The notes under the pieces are model-generated. The model ran no database searches and was not told the DNA's origin. It worked only from the letters and a program-made list of their open reading frames with translations. Positions 18,603 through 28,030 of a stretch of DNA of 64,000 nt are shown here, in pieces; position 1 is the first letter of the stretch; each line of letters opens with the position of its first letter. The translations under genes were made by a program, and so were the position numbers. Source of the DNA: Hydrocarboniclastica marina (GTDB lineage: Bacteria > Pseudomonadota > Gammaproteobacteria > Pseudomonadales > Oleiphilaceae). The stretch covers positions 2,356,001 to 2,420,000 of the forward strand of contig NZ_CP031093.1 of NCBI RefSeq assembly GCF_004851605.1, in the 5' to 3' direction.

Positions 18603-20999
18603 TCAATCCTTGCGAAGGCTCCTTAGATTACCGATGACTGACTCAAGCGCCCGGTCAAACAGCAACCCATCGTCCAGCAGCACAAGATGCCCTGTGCAGA
18701 GGGCCGAAGCCACCTCTGGCAGCTTGTACTCGGCAACTTTGCTGCCATTGCGGTTGGCGAAGATGTACTTCCCGGTCACTTTGATTACCGCTGCCAGCTT
18801 GCAGCGCAGCTTGCGCTCGTCTTCTGTCCTGAGCTCGAGCCAGGAGCCAACTCCCAGGGACTCGGCCCGCTCGAACCACTCTGGACCCGCCTGGTGGGGC
18901 CCGTCCGTAACGGGGACTTGCGTATGTACTGCACTCTCAGATTCGTGCCGGGACGTTGGCGCTGTCTCCGCCGGCTGCGCCATTGCCTGAGATTCGGTTT
19001 GCTCAGCGTCGGTTTCTTGCGCAGCTGCTGCAGGGGCGACAGGCCCCTTTGCTTCGCGGGCGGTTACCGCTGAATCATTGGTTTCACCAGCCGGTGCTAA
19101 CGGGGCCGGCGTATCAAGCAACCTGTTCGCCGGGCGGCTGGTGGAGAATGCCTGGGGCTGGGGCGGCTGGTCGGGCGTTTTCTCGTCCTCATGCAGAGCC
19201 AGCGCCTGAAGCACATCCACATGGACGATCTCCAGATCCCTCAGCAGCCTGTCAGCGCCGAACGGGTCCCAACCAATAGTCTGCAGACCTTCCCTCACGG
19301 AATCGACGATCTGCGGAATTGCTTTCAGCAGGGCCTGACGCGTGCCCTCGGTAACGGGCTTCGGGTCAACGCTCCAGACCAGAAGCTCAAGGGTAGACAC
19401 CGAGTGTTTCCAGCTGCTACCGGCATCGCCTTCGCGCAGAAAAAACCAGTGCAATACTTTGGCCCATGCCTCCTCGACCAACGGCTGGGTCGCTTCAGGG
19501 ATCTGATGACCTCGGCGTGCCTTCGCTACGACGCGGGCGACGGCGGCTCGGGCCAGTTCGCTCCGGGCACGCCCTTCTTCGGCGTCCTTGAGCCGCTGTT
19601 CGACGAGTTCCCGACGTCGACGATCCACATCCATGAACTGGGAGAAATCGTCGAGCAGCGTCTGGACCAGACTGAGATCGCTTTCGAACTCATTGATAAA
19701 CCGGGTAACGGTTGTCTCGATTTTTTCGCGCAAGGGGTCCCGCTGCCCGTCTTTTTTCGGCATCCAGCCCACGGCCGCCAGTGCCAGCTCATTCAGTAGC
19801 TTGCGGGCCGGGTGGCCGCCGCGATTAAAAAAACTGCGGTCCAGCAACGCGACCTTGAGTATAGGTATCTGCAGCCGTGCCAGCAGGGCCTTCATGGCTT
19901 CAGGCAGCTGGCGATCCTCAAGAATAAAGTCAAACAGCATCGACACGAGATTGATAACGTCGGCATCGACCCGCTGCACCTGGCCACTGCCGGATTGCTG
20001 GTGAGCGACGAGCCTGCCTACGAGCTTGCGCAGACTGTTGCCGGCAGGCAGCTGACCTTCGTGATGCTTCAGTTTGCCCTGGAAAGCGTTCAACAACGCA
20101 ATCAGGTGGCTGGTATCGACGTTGGCTACCGCCGCGCCCTGGGCCGCCGGGAACCCGCTATCGAGGCCGGTGCCGTGCAATAATTCCGTGAGTTCACTAA
20201 AGGTAACCGCAGACCCGCCCCCCTCAGTCCCGCTGAAAGAAGCCGCGGCAACGCCAGGCCCTGGCGTTGCGGTCCTGGTTCCCTGGGTCGTGGAAGTAAT
20301 GGGCGGGCGGCGTAACTCTGGCAGAACACCATCAGCAATCAACTGGCCGTTGGCTTCCTGATAGAAAAGGGCCAGACGCTCGCCGACAAACTTGTCAAAC
20401 AGCTTGAACAGGACCAGCTTGGCCGAGACTTCCATATCGAGTGTCGCAAAGGCTTCGCCAAGCCCGTGACAAAGTACCTGGGGCCCGAGCGGCATCTGGT
20501 CCAGCGACATTTTCACCGCCGGCAGCAGATGCTCCACGCGCACGTGCAGGAGCAATATCTGCTCGTTGTAACGGTTGCGGATACGCGTGACCATGTTATC
20601 CAGCGCGACCTGCTCTTCGAGCGTGCTGTCCTCGACCAGCGAGAGAGAATCCCTGTCCGTGTCATTACTGGCGTCGCCCATGAGTCGCTGTCGGGGATCA
20701 AACCGGCCAATCTCATTGAATGCACGGGCAACCCACTGCACGTATTCCAGCGTTATGGTCTGGCGCTGCAACCGCAGCTCACGCATCGCATCGAAGTAAC
20801 CGGTCTGCTCTATGTTGGACCCGGCCTTTTCAGAAAGCGCAAACAGCGCATCATCAGCCTGATCAAAGCACTCACCCAGAAGCTGCTGAAGGCGGCCAGC
20901 CGAATGGTCGCGCAGCTTCGCCAGCGGCGCAGGAAGCTGACCACGGCTTACGCCCTGCTGGCGCAGTTTGACGACTTTTGCTTCCGGTGTCATAGCCAC
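18603..20999 (-). CDS. DUF1631 family protein with C-terminal PilZ-like segment
   Basis: A 798-residue protein of the DUF1631 family, widespread in gammaproteobacteria and of unknown function. The N-terminal two thirds are helical and hydrophilic, with the family's repeated QLLGECFDQADDALFALSEKA-type opening (residues about 40-60). A low-complexity Pro/Ala/Thr/Gln linker covers about 620-700. The end (about 710-790: WLELRTEDERKLRCKLAAV) looks like a degenerate PilZ-type beta-barrel, a fold that binds cyclic di-GMP in other proteins; the RxxxR/DxSxxG binding motifs are not evident. No membrane segment or signal peptide is seen. It is divergent from nadC. Confidence 0.8.
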   Translation of the reverse strand: MAMTPEAKVVKLRQQGVSRGQLPAPLAKLRDHSAGRLQQLLGECFDQADDALFALSEKAGSNIEQTGYFDAMRELRLQRQTITLEYVQWVARAFNEIGRFDPRQRLMGDASNDTDRDSLSLVEDSTLEEQVALDNMVTRIRNRYNEQILLLHVRVEHLLPAVKMSLDQMPLGPQVLCHGLGEAFATLDMEVSAKLVLFKLFDKFVGERLALFYQEANGQLIADGVLPELRRPPITSTTQGTRTATPGPGVAAASFSGTEGGGSAVTFSELTELLHGTGLDSGFPAAQGAAVANVDTSHLIALLNAFQGKLKHHEGQLPAGNSLRKLVGRLVAHQQSGSGQVQRVDADVINLVSMLFDFILEDRQLPEAMKALLARLQIPILKVALLDRSFFNRGGHPARKLLNELALAAVGWMPKKDGQRDPLREKIETTVTRFINEFESDLSLVQTLLDDFSQFMDVDRRRRELVEQRLKDAEEGRARSELARAAVARVVAKARRGHQIPEATQPLVEEAWAKVLHWFFLREGDAGSSWKHSVSTLELLVWSVDPKPVTEGTRQALLKAIPQIVDSVREGLQTIGWDPFGADRLLRDLEIVHVDVLQALALHEDEKTPDQPPQPQAFSTSRPANRLLDTPAPLAPAGETNDSAVTAREAKGPVAPAAAAQETDAEQTESQAMAQPAETAPTSRHESESAVHTQVPVTDGPHQAGPEWFERAESLGVGSWLELRTEDERKLRCKLAAVIKVTGKYIFANRNGSKVAEYKLPEVASALCTGHLVLLDDGLLFDRALESVIGNLRSLRKD

Positions 21000-21257
21000 C
21001 TCGGTTAGCTGAAGCCGGGCAAGCGCCGGCCAATGGAGATAGTTGTCGATTCATAATAGTTCGTAGTCGTGTCAAGGTGTGTCAGTGATTGCAACGTTTT
21101 GTATGCGCCCCCTGAAGCTGGGCAATAACCCTTGCAGTGCTTAGCCAGCAAGGTAAACGCGGCTTTATTCCATGCTTGGCCAGAACGATCGATACCAGTA
21201 AACTTCTCGCGCCCGGATCAGCCTAGCCTTTACCGAACCTTTCTTGAGAGCCTCCCG

Positions 21258-22118
21258 ATGCAGCGATTCAGCCAGCAGGAACTGCAGCAAGCCATACATG
21301 CGAACGTCTCGGCAGCCCTTGCCGAGGATGTGGGCGACGGCGATATCACAGCAATGCTGGTTCCGGCAGAGCAACGGGTACAAGGCCGCGTTATCGCCCG
21401 TGAAGATGCGGTGCTGGCAGGCAGCGAATGGGCAACTGAGGTCTTCCGCCGGATAGATCCCAGCGTGGAGCTGCAGTGGCACTACCGGGACGGGCAAGCC
21501 GTACAGTGCCAGGAAGACAATGTACTGTTCACGTTCAAGGGCCCGGCCCGGGCCATTCTGACCGGCGAACGCAGCGCACTCAATTTCTTGCAGACACTGT
21601 CGGCGGTGGCCACGCGCTGCAGTTATTACCTTTCGAGGGTCAGCCATACCAGCGTGACATTGCTGGACACGCGCAAGACGCTGCCCGGCTTGCGCCTGGC
21701 CCAGAAGTACGCCGCGACTTGCGGCGGGTTCGGCAACCACAGATTGGGCCTTTTTGACGCGTTCCTGATCAAGGAGAACCATATCGCGGCGGCTGGCTCC
21801 ATCGCGGCCGCCGTTACACGCGCCCACGAAATTGCACCGGGCAAAACCGTGGAAATAGAGGTGGAGGATCTGGCTGAATTCGACCAGGCGCTGGAAGCCG
21901 GCGCCGACATCATCATGCTGGATGAATTCTCACTGGAGCATATGCGAGAAGCCGTTCGCCGCTGCGCAGGCCGGGCCCGGCTCGAAGCTTCTGGTGGGGT
22001 CAATGACAGTACCCTCGTGGCCATCGCTGAAACCGGAGTTGATTTTATATCGATGGGTACAGTCACTAAGGATATCCAGGCGGTAGACCTGTCGCTGCGC
22101 ATTACTTCGGGCTACTGA
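21258..22118 (+). CDS. nadC: Quinolinate phosphoribosyltransferase
   Basis: Converts quinolinate and PRPP to nicotinate mononucleotide in de novo NAD synthesis. I choose the ATG at 21258 ([13 protein letters not shown]), giving 286 aa, normal for the family; the frame is open back to 21132 but that part is unconserved. Visible signatures are [10 protein letters not shown] near residue 25, [12 protein letters not shown] near 110, [18 protein letters not shown] near 137 (quinolinate binding), IKENHI near 172 and [22 protein letters not shown] (about 200-220). It is a single gene with a 258-bp divergent upstream region shared with DUF1631. Confidence 0.95.
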   Translation: MQRFSQQELQQAIHANVSAALAEDVGDGDITAMLVPAEQRVQGRVIAREDAVLAGSEWATEVFRRIDPSVELQWHYRDGQAVQCQEDNVLFTFKGPARAILTGERSALNFLQTLSAVATRCSYYLSRVSHTSVTLLDTRKTLPGLRLAQKYAATCGGFGNHRLGLFDAFLIKENHIAAAGSIAAAVTRAHEIAPGKTVEIEVEDLAEFDQALEAGADIIMLDEFSLEHMREAVRRCAGRARLEASGGVNDSTLVAIAETGVDFISMGTVTKDIQAVDLSLRITSGY

Positions 22119-22367
22119 AACAGGCATCAGCGACGGTTTGGTGCCGCATTGAAGTCAGGCTTAAACGGGTTTCTGGAGTTTCTGCACGTCTATTTCAGCC
22201 GAATATAAACCCTGGGTTAGCAATCAAGGTTAAATTTCGGAAATATTCTCGATTTTTCACCCGTTATGGTCAAAGCTCTAGAGATATCCAAGTAGTCATT
22301 CTGCAAGGATCCGTCTGCGTGTGAACTGCTGGTTCCACGACGATGTTTTCATCATCCCCGGGTCGCC

Positions 22368-25133
22368 ATGATTCATTCAGCCACGGACGGAACAGTGGAA
22401 CAAACGCAACCTCTGGATTTCAAACAACGGCGTTGGCCGTTCTGGCTGGTCTGCCTGACCGGTTTTGGTGTGCTGGCGCTCATCAGTGCTCAGTTGCCGT
22501 TTCCCGGCCTTCCTCTGTCTGCCTTATGGTTACCGTCCGGCCTGGCGTTGGCCCTGCTGTTACGCTACGGCCCGCAGATGTGGCCGCTGGTTCTGGCTGG
22601 CAGTGTAGTTGCAGTCCTTATACACGACGGGTTCTGGCAACACGGGTTTGGTAGCGAGCGGTATATTCTCGGCTTAACGCGGGTCCTGACCACCGTGGGC
22701 GAGGCAATGCTGGTCACGCTGGCATTGCAGCATATGCCGGTACGACGCCCGCTGATGAGCCACTTCTCCAGCTACTTGTGGCTTGTTGGGGTATGCACAC
22801 CGGCAGCATTCGCCGGAGCGCTGCTGACGACTGGCGTCCTGTTTGCGGTAAGCGACACGGAAATCGCCATCAGCAGTCTGATCCTTTCCCGCTTTCTGGC
22901 CAGTTTCCTGGGCATGTTGCTGGTGGTTCCTCTCCTGTTCACCGATACGTCTACCCCGACTCTCTATTATCTCTGGCGGCGCCCGGTCGAGTGGGTGTTC
23001 TGGCTCATTGGCCTGATTCTGCTGACGTCCCTCGCCCATCAGCAACAGATTCAGATCATCTATCTCGTGTCCCTGCTGATGATCTGGGCCGCGACCCGTT
23101 TTTCCCTTGCCGGCAGCATGGTGGCTATTGCACTTGGCGGCGTCGCCGCGACGGCTGAAACGTTGGCGTGGTACTCAGGAGCGGCGGACAAGTTCGGTCT
23201 GACCGAGCTTCTCATGCTTGAGGCACTCATCGCTGTCATGGTCGGTTCGTCGATTTACGTACGGGTACTGCTGGAGGATCGACGGCGGGTCGAGGCCAAC
23301 CTTGAAAACATGATCGAGGAGCGTACCCGCGAACTGCAGATCAAAAATTTTGAACTCCGGGATGAGATATTCGTCCGGGAGCAGGCTGAGAAATCTTTTC
23401 GGCGGTCCAACAAGCACTATCAGGCGCTGGTCGAAACCGCGAGTAATCCGATCATCGTTATCGATGAACATAATCGGGTAAGGCAATGGAACGGCGCCGC
23501 AGAGTCACTGTTTGGCTATAGCCGGGACGAAGCGATCGACAAGGATTTGCTGGAGGCGTATATACCCGAGGGCCGGAGGGACGAGATGGCCTGGAAGATA
23601 ACCAAAGTTCGCTCAAGCGGCCTGCTTAACGAAAGCATAGAAGCCGAAGCCCGCAGTTATGACGGCTCCCCTCATATCATGCTGTGGAACATCAACCGAT
23701 TGCAGGAGGCGGACGAAGATGTCCGCTCCCAGGTCATTCTGATTGGCCAGGACATCACCGAAATCCGCGAAACCCAGAACAGGCTTCATTTCCTGGCCCA
23801 CTACGACGCCCTCACAGGCACTGCAAATCGCCGGCTGTTCGAAGACCGTTGCCGGCAGGTTCTGGAGACCTCCTACCGTTACGGCCATCAGAGCGCGCTG
23901 ATAACGCTCGATGTCGACCATTTCAAGCGCATTAATGATACGTTTGGCCACGATGCCGGCGATGAGTTGCTGTGTGAACTGGCCAGGCGGTTACGGGACA
24001 GCGTGCGGGGCGAAGACACGATTTCCCGCATGGGCGGGGACGAGTTCGCCATACTGCTCAACCGCGTCAATGGCCTCGAGGGTTGCGAGAAGGTTGCGCG
24101 AGCCATTCTCGACAACATCACCCAGCCCATCAAACTGCCCTCAGGAGAGCTCGTCATTACCTCGAGTCTCGGCATTACGCTGGCACCGGACGATGGTCAG
24201 GACTACGAGCAGTTGCTGAAAAACGCTGATATGGCGATGTACCGGGCCAAGAATGCGGGCCGCAATACCATCCAGTTTTTCTCCAAGGACATGAACGAGG
24301 AAATGCGGCGCCAGCTGATGGTTGAAGCGGAACTGGGTCAGGCCATCGAAGCCGGTGACCTGCACCTTTACTATCAACCCGTGCTCGACACGTCCACTGG
24401 CCAAATCACTGCGCTCGAGGCATTGCTACGTTGGCACCACCCTGAAAAAGGCGTACTCCGGCCACATAGTTTTCTGGATGTGGCAGAACAGACTGGACAG
24501 CTGTTGGAACTGGGCGAATGGGTCTGCTACAACGCGTGCCTGCAGGCCAAGGCGATCCGTGCAATGAACGGCACGCCGATCCCGGTGAGCATAAACCTGT
24601 CATCGCGCCAGTATCATCACCCCCAGCTTTGCGCGACCCTCGAACGCATTATTCGCGAGACCCGGATAGAGCCGAACATGCTCTGTATCGAAGTGGATGA
24701 GAAAACCCTCTCTGAACGACTCAGCGAAGCGCCGCAGACCCTCAGAAATCTTCAACAGATCGGCGTTCAGGTCATTCTGGACCGTTTTGGAAGTGGGCTC
24801 TCTTCTGTTCGGCTACTGCGGGACCTGCCTTTTGATCAGGTCAAGATCGACGGGAGTCTGCTCCAGGATGTGCCTCAGGATGCCGCCGCGACCACGGTCG
24901 TGCGAACGCTGCTCAATCTGGCGATGGAAATGCGTTTCTCGATCTCAATCAGCGGTGTCGAAACCGACGAGCAGCTCGTGCTGTTGCGTAAGCAGGGCTG
25001 TCGCTTGATGCAGGGCCATCTGTTCAGTCAGGCAATTCCAAATGACCAGCTGGGTGAACTGTTCGAGCAGATTCGGCTGGGTAAAAATCTTGCTGACGGG
25101 CGCCAACTTGCCCTGTTGAACGCAAACTCCTGA
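22368..25133 (+). CDS. MASE1-PAS-GGDEF-EAL cyclic di-GMP signalling protein
   Basis: A 921-residue membrane protein. An N-terminal MASE1-type sensor with about eight helices covers 25-300 (with ALWLPSGLALALLLRYG at 52-68). A short coiled coil (303-345) and a PAS domain (about 350-465) follow. The GGDEF domain (about 475-640) is intact, with GGDEF at 556-560 and an RxxD inhibitory site at 547-550. The EAL domain (about 655-905) keeps E684 (EALLRW), N743, E775, D805, K826 and Q882. However, the canonical DDFG motif reads DRFG (R806) and AEGVE reads ISGVE (S862). I therefore predict cyclic di-GMP synthesis with a non-catalytic EAL domain. It is a single-gene unit after nadC. Confidence 0.92.
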   Translation: MIHSATDGTVEQTQPLDFKQRRWPFWLVCLTGFGVLALISAQLPFPGLPLSALWLPSGLALALLLRYGPQMWPLVLAGSVVAVLIHDGFWQHGFGSERYILGLTRVLTTVGEAMLVTLALQHMPVRRPLMSHFSSYLWLVGVCTPAAFAGALLTTGVLFAVSDTEIAISSLILSRFLASFLGMLLVVPLLFTDTSTPTLYYLWRRPVEWVFWLIGLILLTSLAHQQQIQIIYLVSLLMIWAATRFSLAGSMVAIALGGVAATAETLAWYSGAADKFGLTELLMLEALIAVMVGSSIYVRVLLEDRRRVEANLENMIEERTRELQIKNFELRDEIFVREQAEKSFRRSNKHYQALVETASNPIIVIDEHNRVRQWNGAAESLFGYSRDEAIDKDLLEAYIPEGRRDEMAWKITKVRSSGLLNESIEAEARSYDGSPHIMLWNINRLQEADEDVRSQVILIGQDITEIRETQNRLHFLAHYDALTGTANRRLFEDRCRQVLETSYRYGHQSALITLDVDHFKRINDTFGHDAGDELLCELARRLRDSVRGEDTISRMGGDEFAILLNRVNGLEGCEKVARAILDNITQPIKLPSGELVITSSLGITLAPDDGQDYEQLLKNADMAMYRAKNAGRNTIQFFSKDMNEEMRRQLMVEAELGQAIEAGDLHLYYQPVLDTSTGQITALEALLRWHHPEKGVLRPHSFLDVAEQTGQLLELGEWVCYNACLQAKAIRAMNGTPIPVSINLSSRQYHHPQLCATLERIIRETRIEPNMLCIEVDEKTLSERLSEAPQTLRNLQQIGVQVILDRFGSGLSSVRLLRDLPFDQVKIDGSLLQDVPQDAAATTVVRTLLNLAMEMRFSISISGVETDEQLVLLRKQGCRLMQGHLFSQAIPNDQLGELFEQIRLGKNLADGRQLALLNANS

Positions 25134-25173
25134 ACGCGTCTGCTCAGCCTGAACCCTACAGGTCCTGGAGCGT

Positions 25174-25521
25174 TCAGGCTTCTGTTATAAGTCGATCAAG
25201 TTCACGGATCATCTCTACGAGCCTATCCGTTGACAGAGGGATAGGCCGAAAATATTCCTCGGCCATAGGCGCAATGTCCGAACGGGCGGGCAACTCAGCA
25301 TCAGCCTCGATCAAAACACGGATCTTTTCCAGCAACACAAACTGTATCCACTGCGGGAAATGAAGCGTGTCTATACAGAAAGGTTCGGTGCTCGATAGCT
25401 GCTGAGCGGTTGGCACATTCTCGCTACCTTCCGGGGTCCACAATGCCAGGCGGCGCATCTCGCGCTCAATCTCCAGTACGGCATCTGCCAGCATTGCGTA
25501 GTGGCTGTAGCGTGCTTGCAT
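25174..25521 (-). CDS. YqcC-like protein (DUF446)
   Basis: A 115-residue cytoplasmic protein. The segment STEPFCIDTLHFPQWIQFVL (about 44-63) matches the NSTQPFFMDTMEPLEWLQWVL-type core of E. coli YqcC in pattern, and the C-terminal part (PMAEEYFRPIP) also fits. The family has no proven role; in E. coli the gene is next to truC, and members are small helical bundles. Here it follows the orphan ParA gene by 54 bp on the same strand, with hda upstream. It is convergent with the GGDEF-EAL gene. Confidence 0.8.
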   Translation of the reverse strand: MQARYSHYAMLADAVLEIEREMRRLALWTPEGSENVPTAQQLSSTEPFCIDTLHFPQWIQFVLLEKIRVLIEADAELPARSDIAPMAEEYFRPIPLSTDRLVEMIRELDRLITEA

Positions 25522-25575
25522 ACCCTGTTATCCCCAAAACCCGTTTCACTCAGATCACTTGCGCCTAGCAAGAAC

Positions 25576-26367
25576 TCATAGCGGCTGAACGTCGATCTTT
25601 TCGCCGTGAAGCAGCCTGTATAAATCGACGAACTGAAGGGTCAACGGATGCTTTGGCGCCATATGGATCAGAGGCTGACCCAGTTGATGTGACTCTTTCA
25701 TCTTCACAGACGACGCCAGCCGCACCGGAAGAACCGGCAGGCCCTCATCAATCAGCTCCTGAACCAGCCTCCGCGGCAAGCTGGCTCTCGACTGAAACTG
25801 ATTGGGTACAATTCCTTCCACGATGAGATCCGGGTTGTGGTCTTCCTGGAGCTCCTGGATTTCGCCAAGGATGTTGTATAGGGCCTGACGGGAGAAGTCA
25901 TCGCAGTCGAATGGAATCAGGCAGCGCTGAGCCGCTATAAGCGCTGATCTGGAATAGAAGTTCATGGAAGGCGCGGTATCGATGTAAATCGATTCGTAGG
26001 TTCCGCCGAGCTTCTTCAGAATATCCCGCAGCTTGTAGATTTTATGCTTGGCTTCGAGTTTGCGTTCGAGAAAATCGAGCTCTGGACTGGAGGGCAACAC
26101 CGACAGGTTTTCAAAAGGTGATGCATGGATGAACTCATCCGCATGCCGATTAACGATCTTGAACGAAATCGTCTGCTCGAGCAGGTCCGCGACAGTATCG
26201 CGCAAGGCCTCAGCGGGCTTTCCAAGCAGGTACTGGGTCGAGTTTCCCTGGGGATCCAGGTCCACGACCAGGGTCCGTTTGCCGCGACTGGCACTGATGG
26301 CTGCGAGATTGCACGCGATGCTCGACTTGCCTACGCCTCCTTTCTGATTAAAGACAACCCGTCTCAT
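25576..26367 (-). CDS. Orphan ParA-family (MinD/ParA) ATPase
   Basis: A 263-residue deviant Walker-A ATPase. The motif KGGVGKSS occupies 9-16 with the signature lysine, Walker A' is VVDLDPQGNSTQ (34-45), and Walker B is in YESIYIDTAPS (about 123-133). These belong to ParA/Soj proteins, which position DNA or protein cargo. There is no N-terminal DNA-binding extension, so it is the short ParA type. No parB or parS-like gene adjoins it; the neighbours are yqcC-like (54 bp downstream) and hda (53 bp upstream), all minus. A role in chromosome or cargo positioning is inferred from family only. Confidence 0.9.
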   Translation of the reverse strand: MRRVVFNQKGGVGKSSIACNLAAISASRGKRTLVVDLDPQGNSTQYLLGKPAEALRDTVADLLEQTISFKIVNRHADEFIHASPFENLSVLPSSPELDFLERKLEAKHKIYKLRDILKKLGGTYESIYIDTAPSMNFYSRSALIAAQRCLIPFDCDDFSRQALYNILGEIQELQEDHNPDLIVEGIVPNQFQSRASLPRRLVQELIDEGLPVLPVRLASSVKMKESHQLGQPLIHMAPKHPLTLQFVDLYRLLHGEKIDVQPL

Positions 26368-26420
26368 TACGTCTCGCTCCTGCCCTGTGAAAGTTATTGG
26401 TAAGCGCCGGGCTCCTACCT

Positions 26421-27122
26421 CTACCAGCCCATCACGCTTTTTACGAACGGAATGGTCAAGCGACGCTGGCTGCTGAGCGATGCCTCGTCCAGCAGATGCA
26501 ACACCTCAAGAAGCGCGCCGGTGTGCCGGTCCGCACGCCGGAGAATATAGTGGGCGACCTCGTCCGGCAACTCCAGCCCGCGAACCCGTGCGCGGGCACT
26601 CAGAATGATGAGCCGGTCGTCGTCCTTTGGCCGGGCCAGCTGCAGCAGTATGCCAGCGGATAAGCGCGACCGCAGGTCCGCGAGCGCCAGCGGCAGTTCG
26701 GCCGGAACAGCACGGGCGCTGATAAGCAAGGTCGCGCGGCGGTCCTGCAACCTGTTGTGCAGATGAAACAGCGCTTCCTCCCAGCGATAATCGCCACAGA
26801 CAACGTCAATATTGTCGAGACAGACCAGGCTTGCCGCGTCCAGCCCTTCCAAAACTTCAGGTGCCAGCTGCTGCAGCTCGGCAAGATCAACACAGAAACT
26901 GACGCCGCCCGCCGCCTCATGGTCGACCGCCGCCGCCTGCAACAGGTGACTCTTGCCCGAGCCGGTGTCGCCCACCAGAAGGGCCAGCGGTTGCTCCTCT
27001 GCCAGTGCGGCCGCGAGCCGGGCAACAGTGGCCACGTTGTGCCCACCGTAGAAGTTGCTGAAGCGGGCGTCGTCGCGCAACCTGACGGCCAGGGGCAACT
27101 GCGTGCCCGAACTGTCACTCAT
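26421..27122 (-). CDS. hda: DnaA regulatory inactivator Hda
   Basis: An AAA+ protein that, with the DNA-loaded beta clamp, stimulates ATP hydrolysis by DnaA to prevent re-initiation. The 233 residues start MSDSSGTQLPLAVRLRDDA; QLPL-x-V near residues 8-13 resembles the clamp-binding motif at the Hda N-terminus. Walker A is GDTGSGKSHLLQ (about 52-63) and Walker B LVCLDNIDVV (about 99-108). It lacks the DnaA domain IV helix-turn-helix, which separates it from DnaA. In pseudomonads hda also lies beside the DUF2066-purMN cluster. Confidence 0.94.
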   Translation of the reverse strand: MSDSSGTQLPLAVRLRDDARFSNFYGGHNVATVARLAAALAEEQPLALLVGDTGSGKSHLLQAAAVDHEAAGGVSFCVDLAELQQLAPEVLEGLDAASLVCLDNIDVVCGDYRWEEALFHLHNRLQDRRATLLISARAVPAELPLALADLRSRLSAGILLQLARPKDDDRLIILSARARVRGLELPDEVAHYILRRADRHTGALLEVLHLLDEASLSSQRRLTIPFVKSVMGW

Positions 27123-27265
27123 ATTCGACCGCCGGTGGGATCTGGGGCTCTAGAGGCTGATAAGGCTCGGGCATTTATCAGGCCGTGCATGACTTTCTCA
27201 ATGACTGGTTCGTCTCACTGGCTGGTTTGTCCGGTTAATGATTACTGACCTTGTACCCAAGCCCG

Positions 27266-27823
27266 TCAAGCCTGCGCCTCTCGCCGTGCACGCAGTGACC
27301 AGACAACGACGTAATGAAAGCCGCTCAGGGCAGTCGACAGCGCCACCAGGTATATGCCCATTGGCACTGCGAAGTCCGGAACCGATAGCCCCGCATATTC
27401 CGCCATAACAATGACCACAAACAGTATCTGGATAAAAGTATTGGCCTTGCCCAGCAAGGACGGCGACATTTGATAGCGGCCGATAAGGAAGTGGTAAGCC
27501 AGCGCACCGGTTACGATCAGAAGATCCCTCGCGACGATGACGATCAGCAGCCAGTCGGGAATAAGATCGGTGAGGGCCATCATCGCATAAGTGGTCAGCA
27601 ACAGCGCTTTGTCGGCAAGCGGGTCGGCTATGGCACCGAATCTGCTGAACCAGCCGAAACGCCTGGCCAGGAAGCCATCGGCACCGTCAGAAATAGCTGC
27701 CAGCATGAATAGCCCGAGGGCCAACATAAACTGCCCCCGATTCAACGCAATAGCGAAAGGCACAATCAGAGCAAATCGCACGAGCGTGAGGATGTTAGGC
27801 AACCAATGCCAACCGAAGTGCAT
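27266..27823 (-). CDS. CDP-alcohol phosphatidyltransferase family protein
   Basis: A 185-residue integral membrane enzyme that transfers a phosphatidyl group from CDP-diacylglycerol to an alcohol. The complete metal-binding motif is present: D46, D49, G50, A53, R54, G63, D67 and D71 (spacing D-x2-DG-x2-AR-x8-G-x3-D-x3-D). The N-terminus (WLPNILTLVRFALIVPFAIA) is typical of PgsA-like members. About five or six helices are visible. It may be a second PgsA or another phospholipid synthase; the acceptor alcohol cannot be read from sequence. It sits between DUF2066 and hda on the minus strand. Confidence 0.88.
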   Translation of the reverse strand: MHFGWHWLPNILTLVRFALIVPFAIALNRGQFMLALGLFMLAAISDGADGFLARRFGWFSRFGAIADPLADKALLLTTYAMMALTDLIPDWLLIVIVARDLLIVTGALAYHFLIGRYQMSPSLLGKANTFIQILFVVIVMAEYAGLSVPDFAVPMGIYLVALSTALSGFHYVVVWSLRARREAQA

Positions 27824-28030
27824 CTAAAAGCCTTCCTCCATCTCCACAGAAGCCCCTGCCCTGTCACTCGTGCCGTCAAGCCTGCTGAACAGACCGGTCC
27901 GCCGGCGCCGTAGCTCAGGGGTCGTAGAATTCGATAAGATCGTGCCTTCCACCGGCCGTAGTCTAACAGACTAACGATGCCACGAACTGCATACCTCATC
28001 TCGGCCCTGGAATCCGCACTTAACCTGTTC

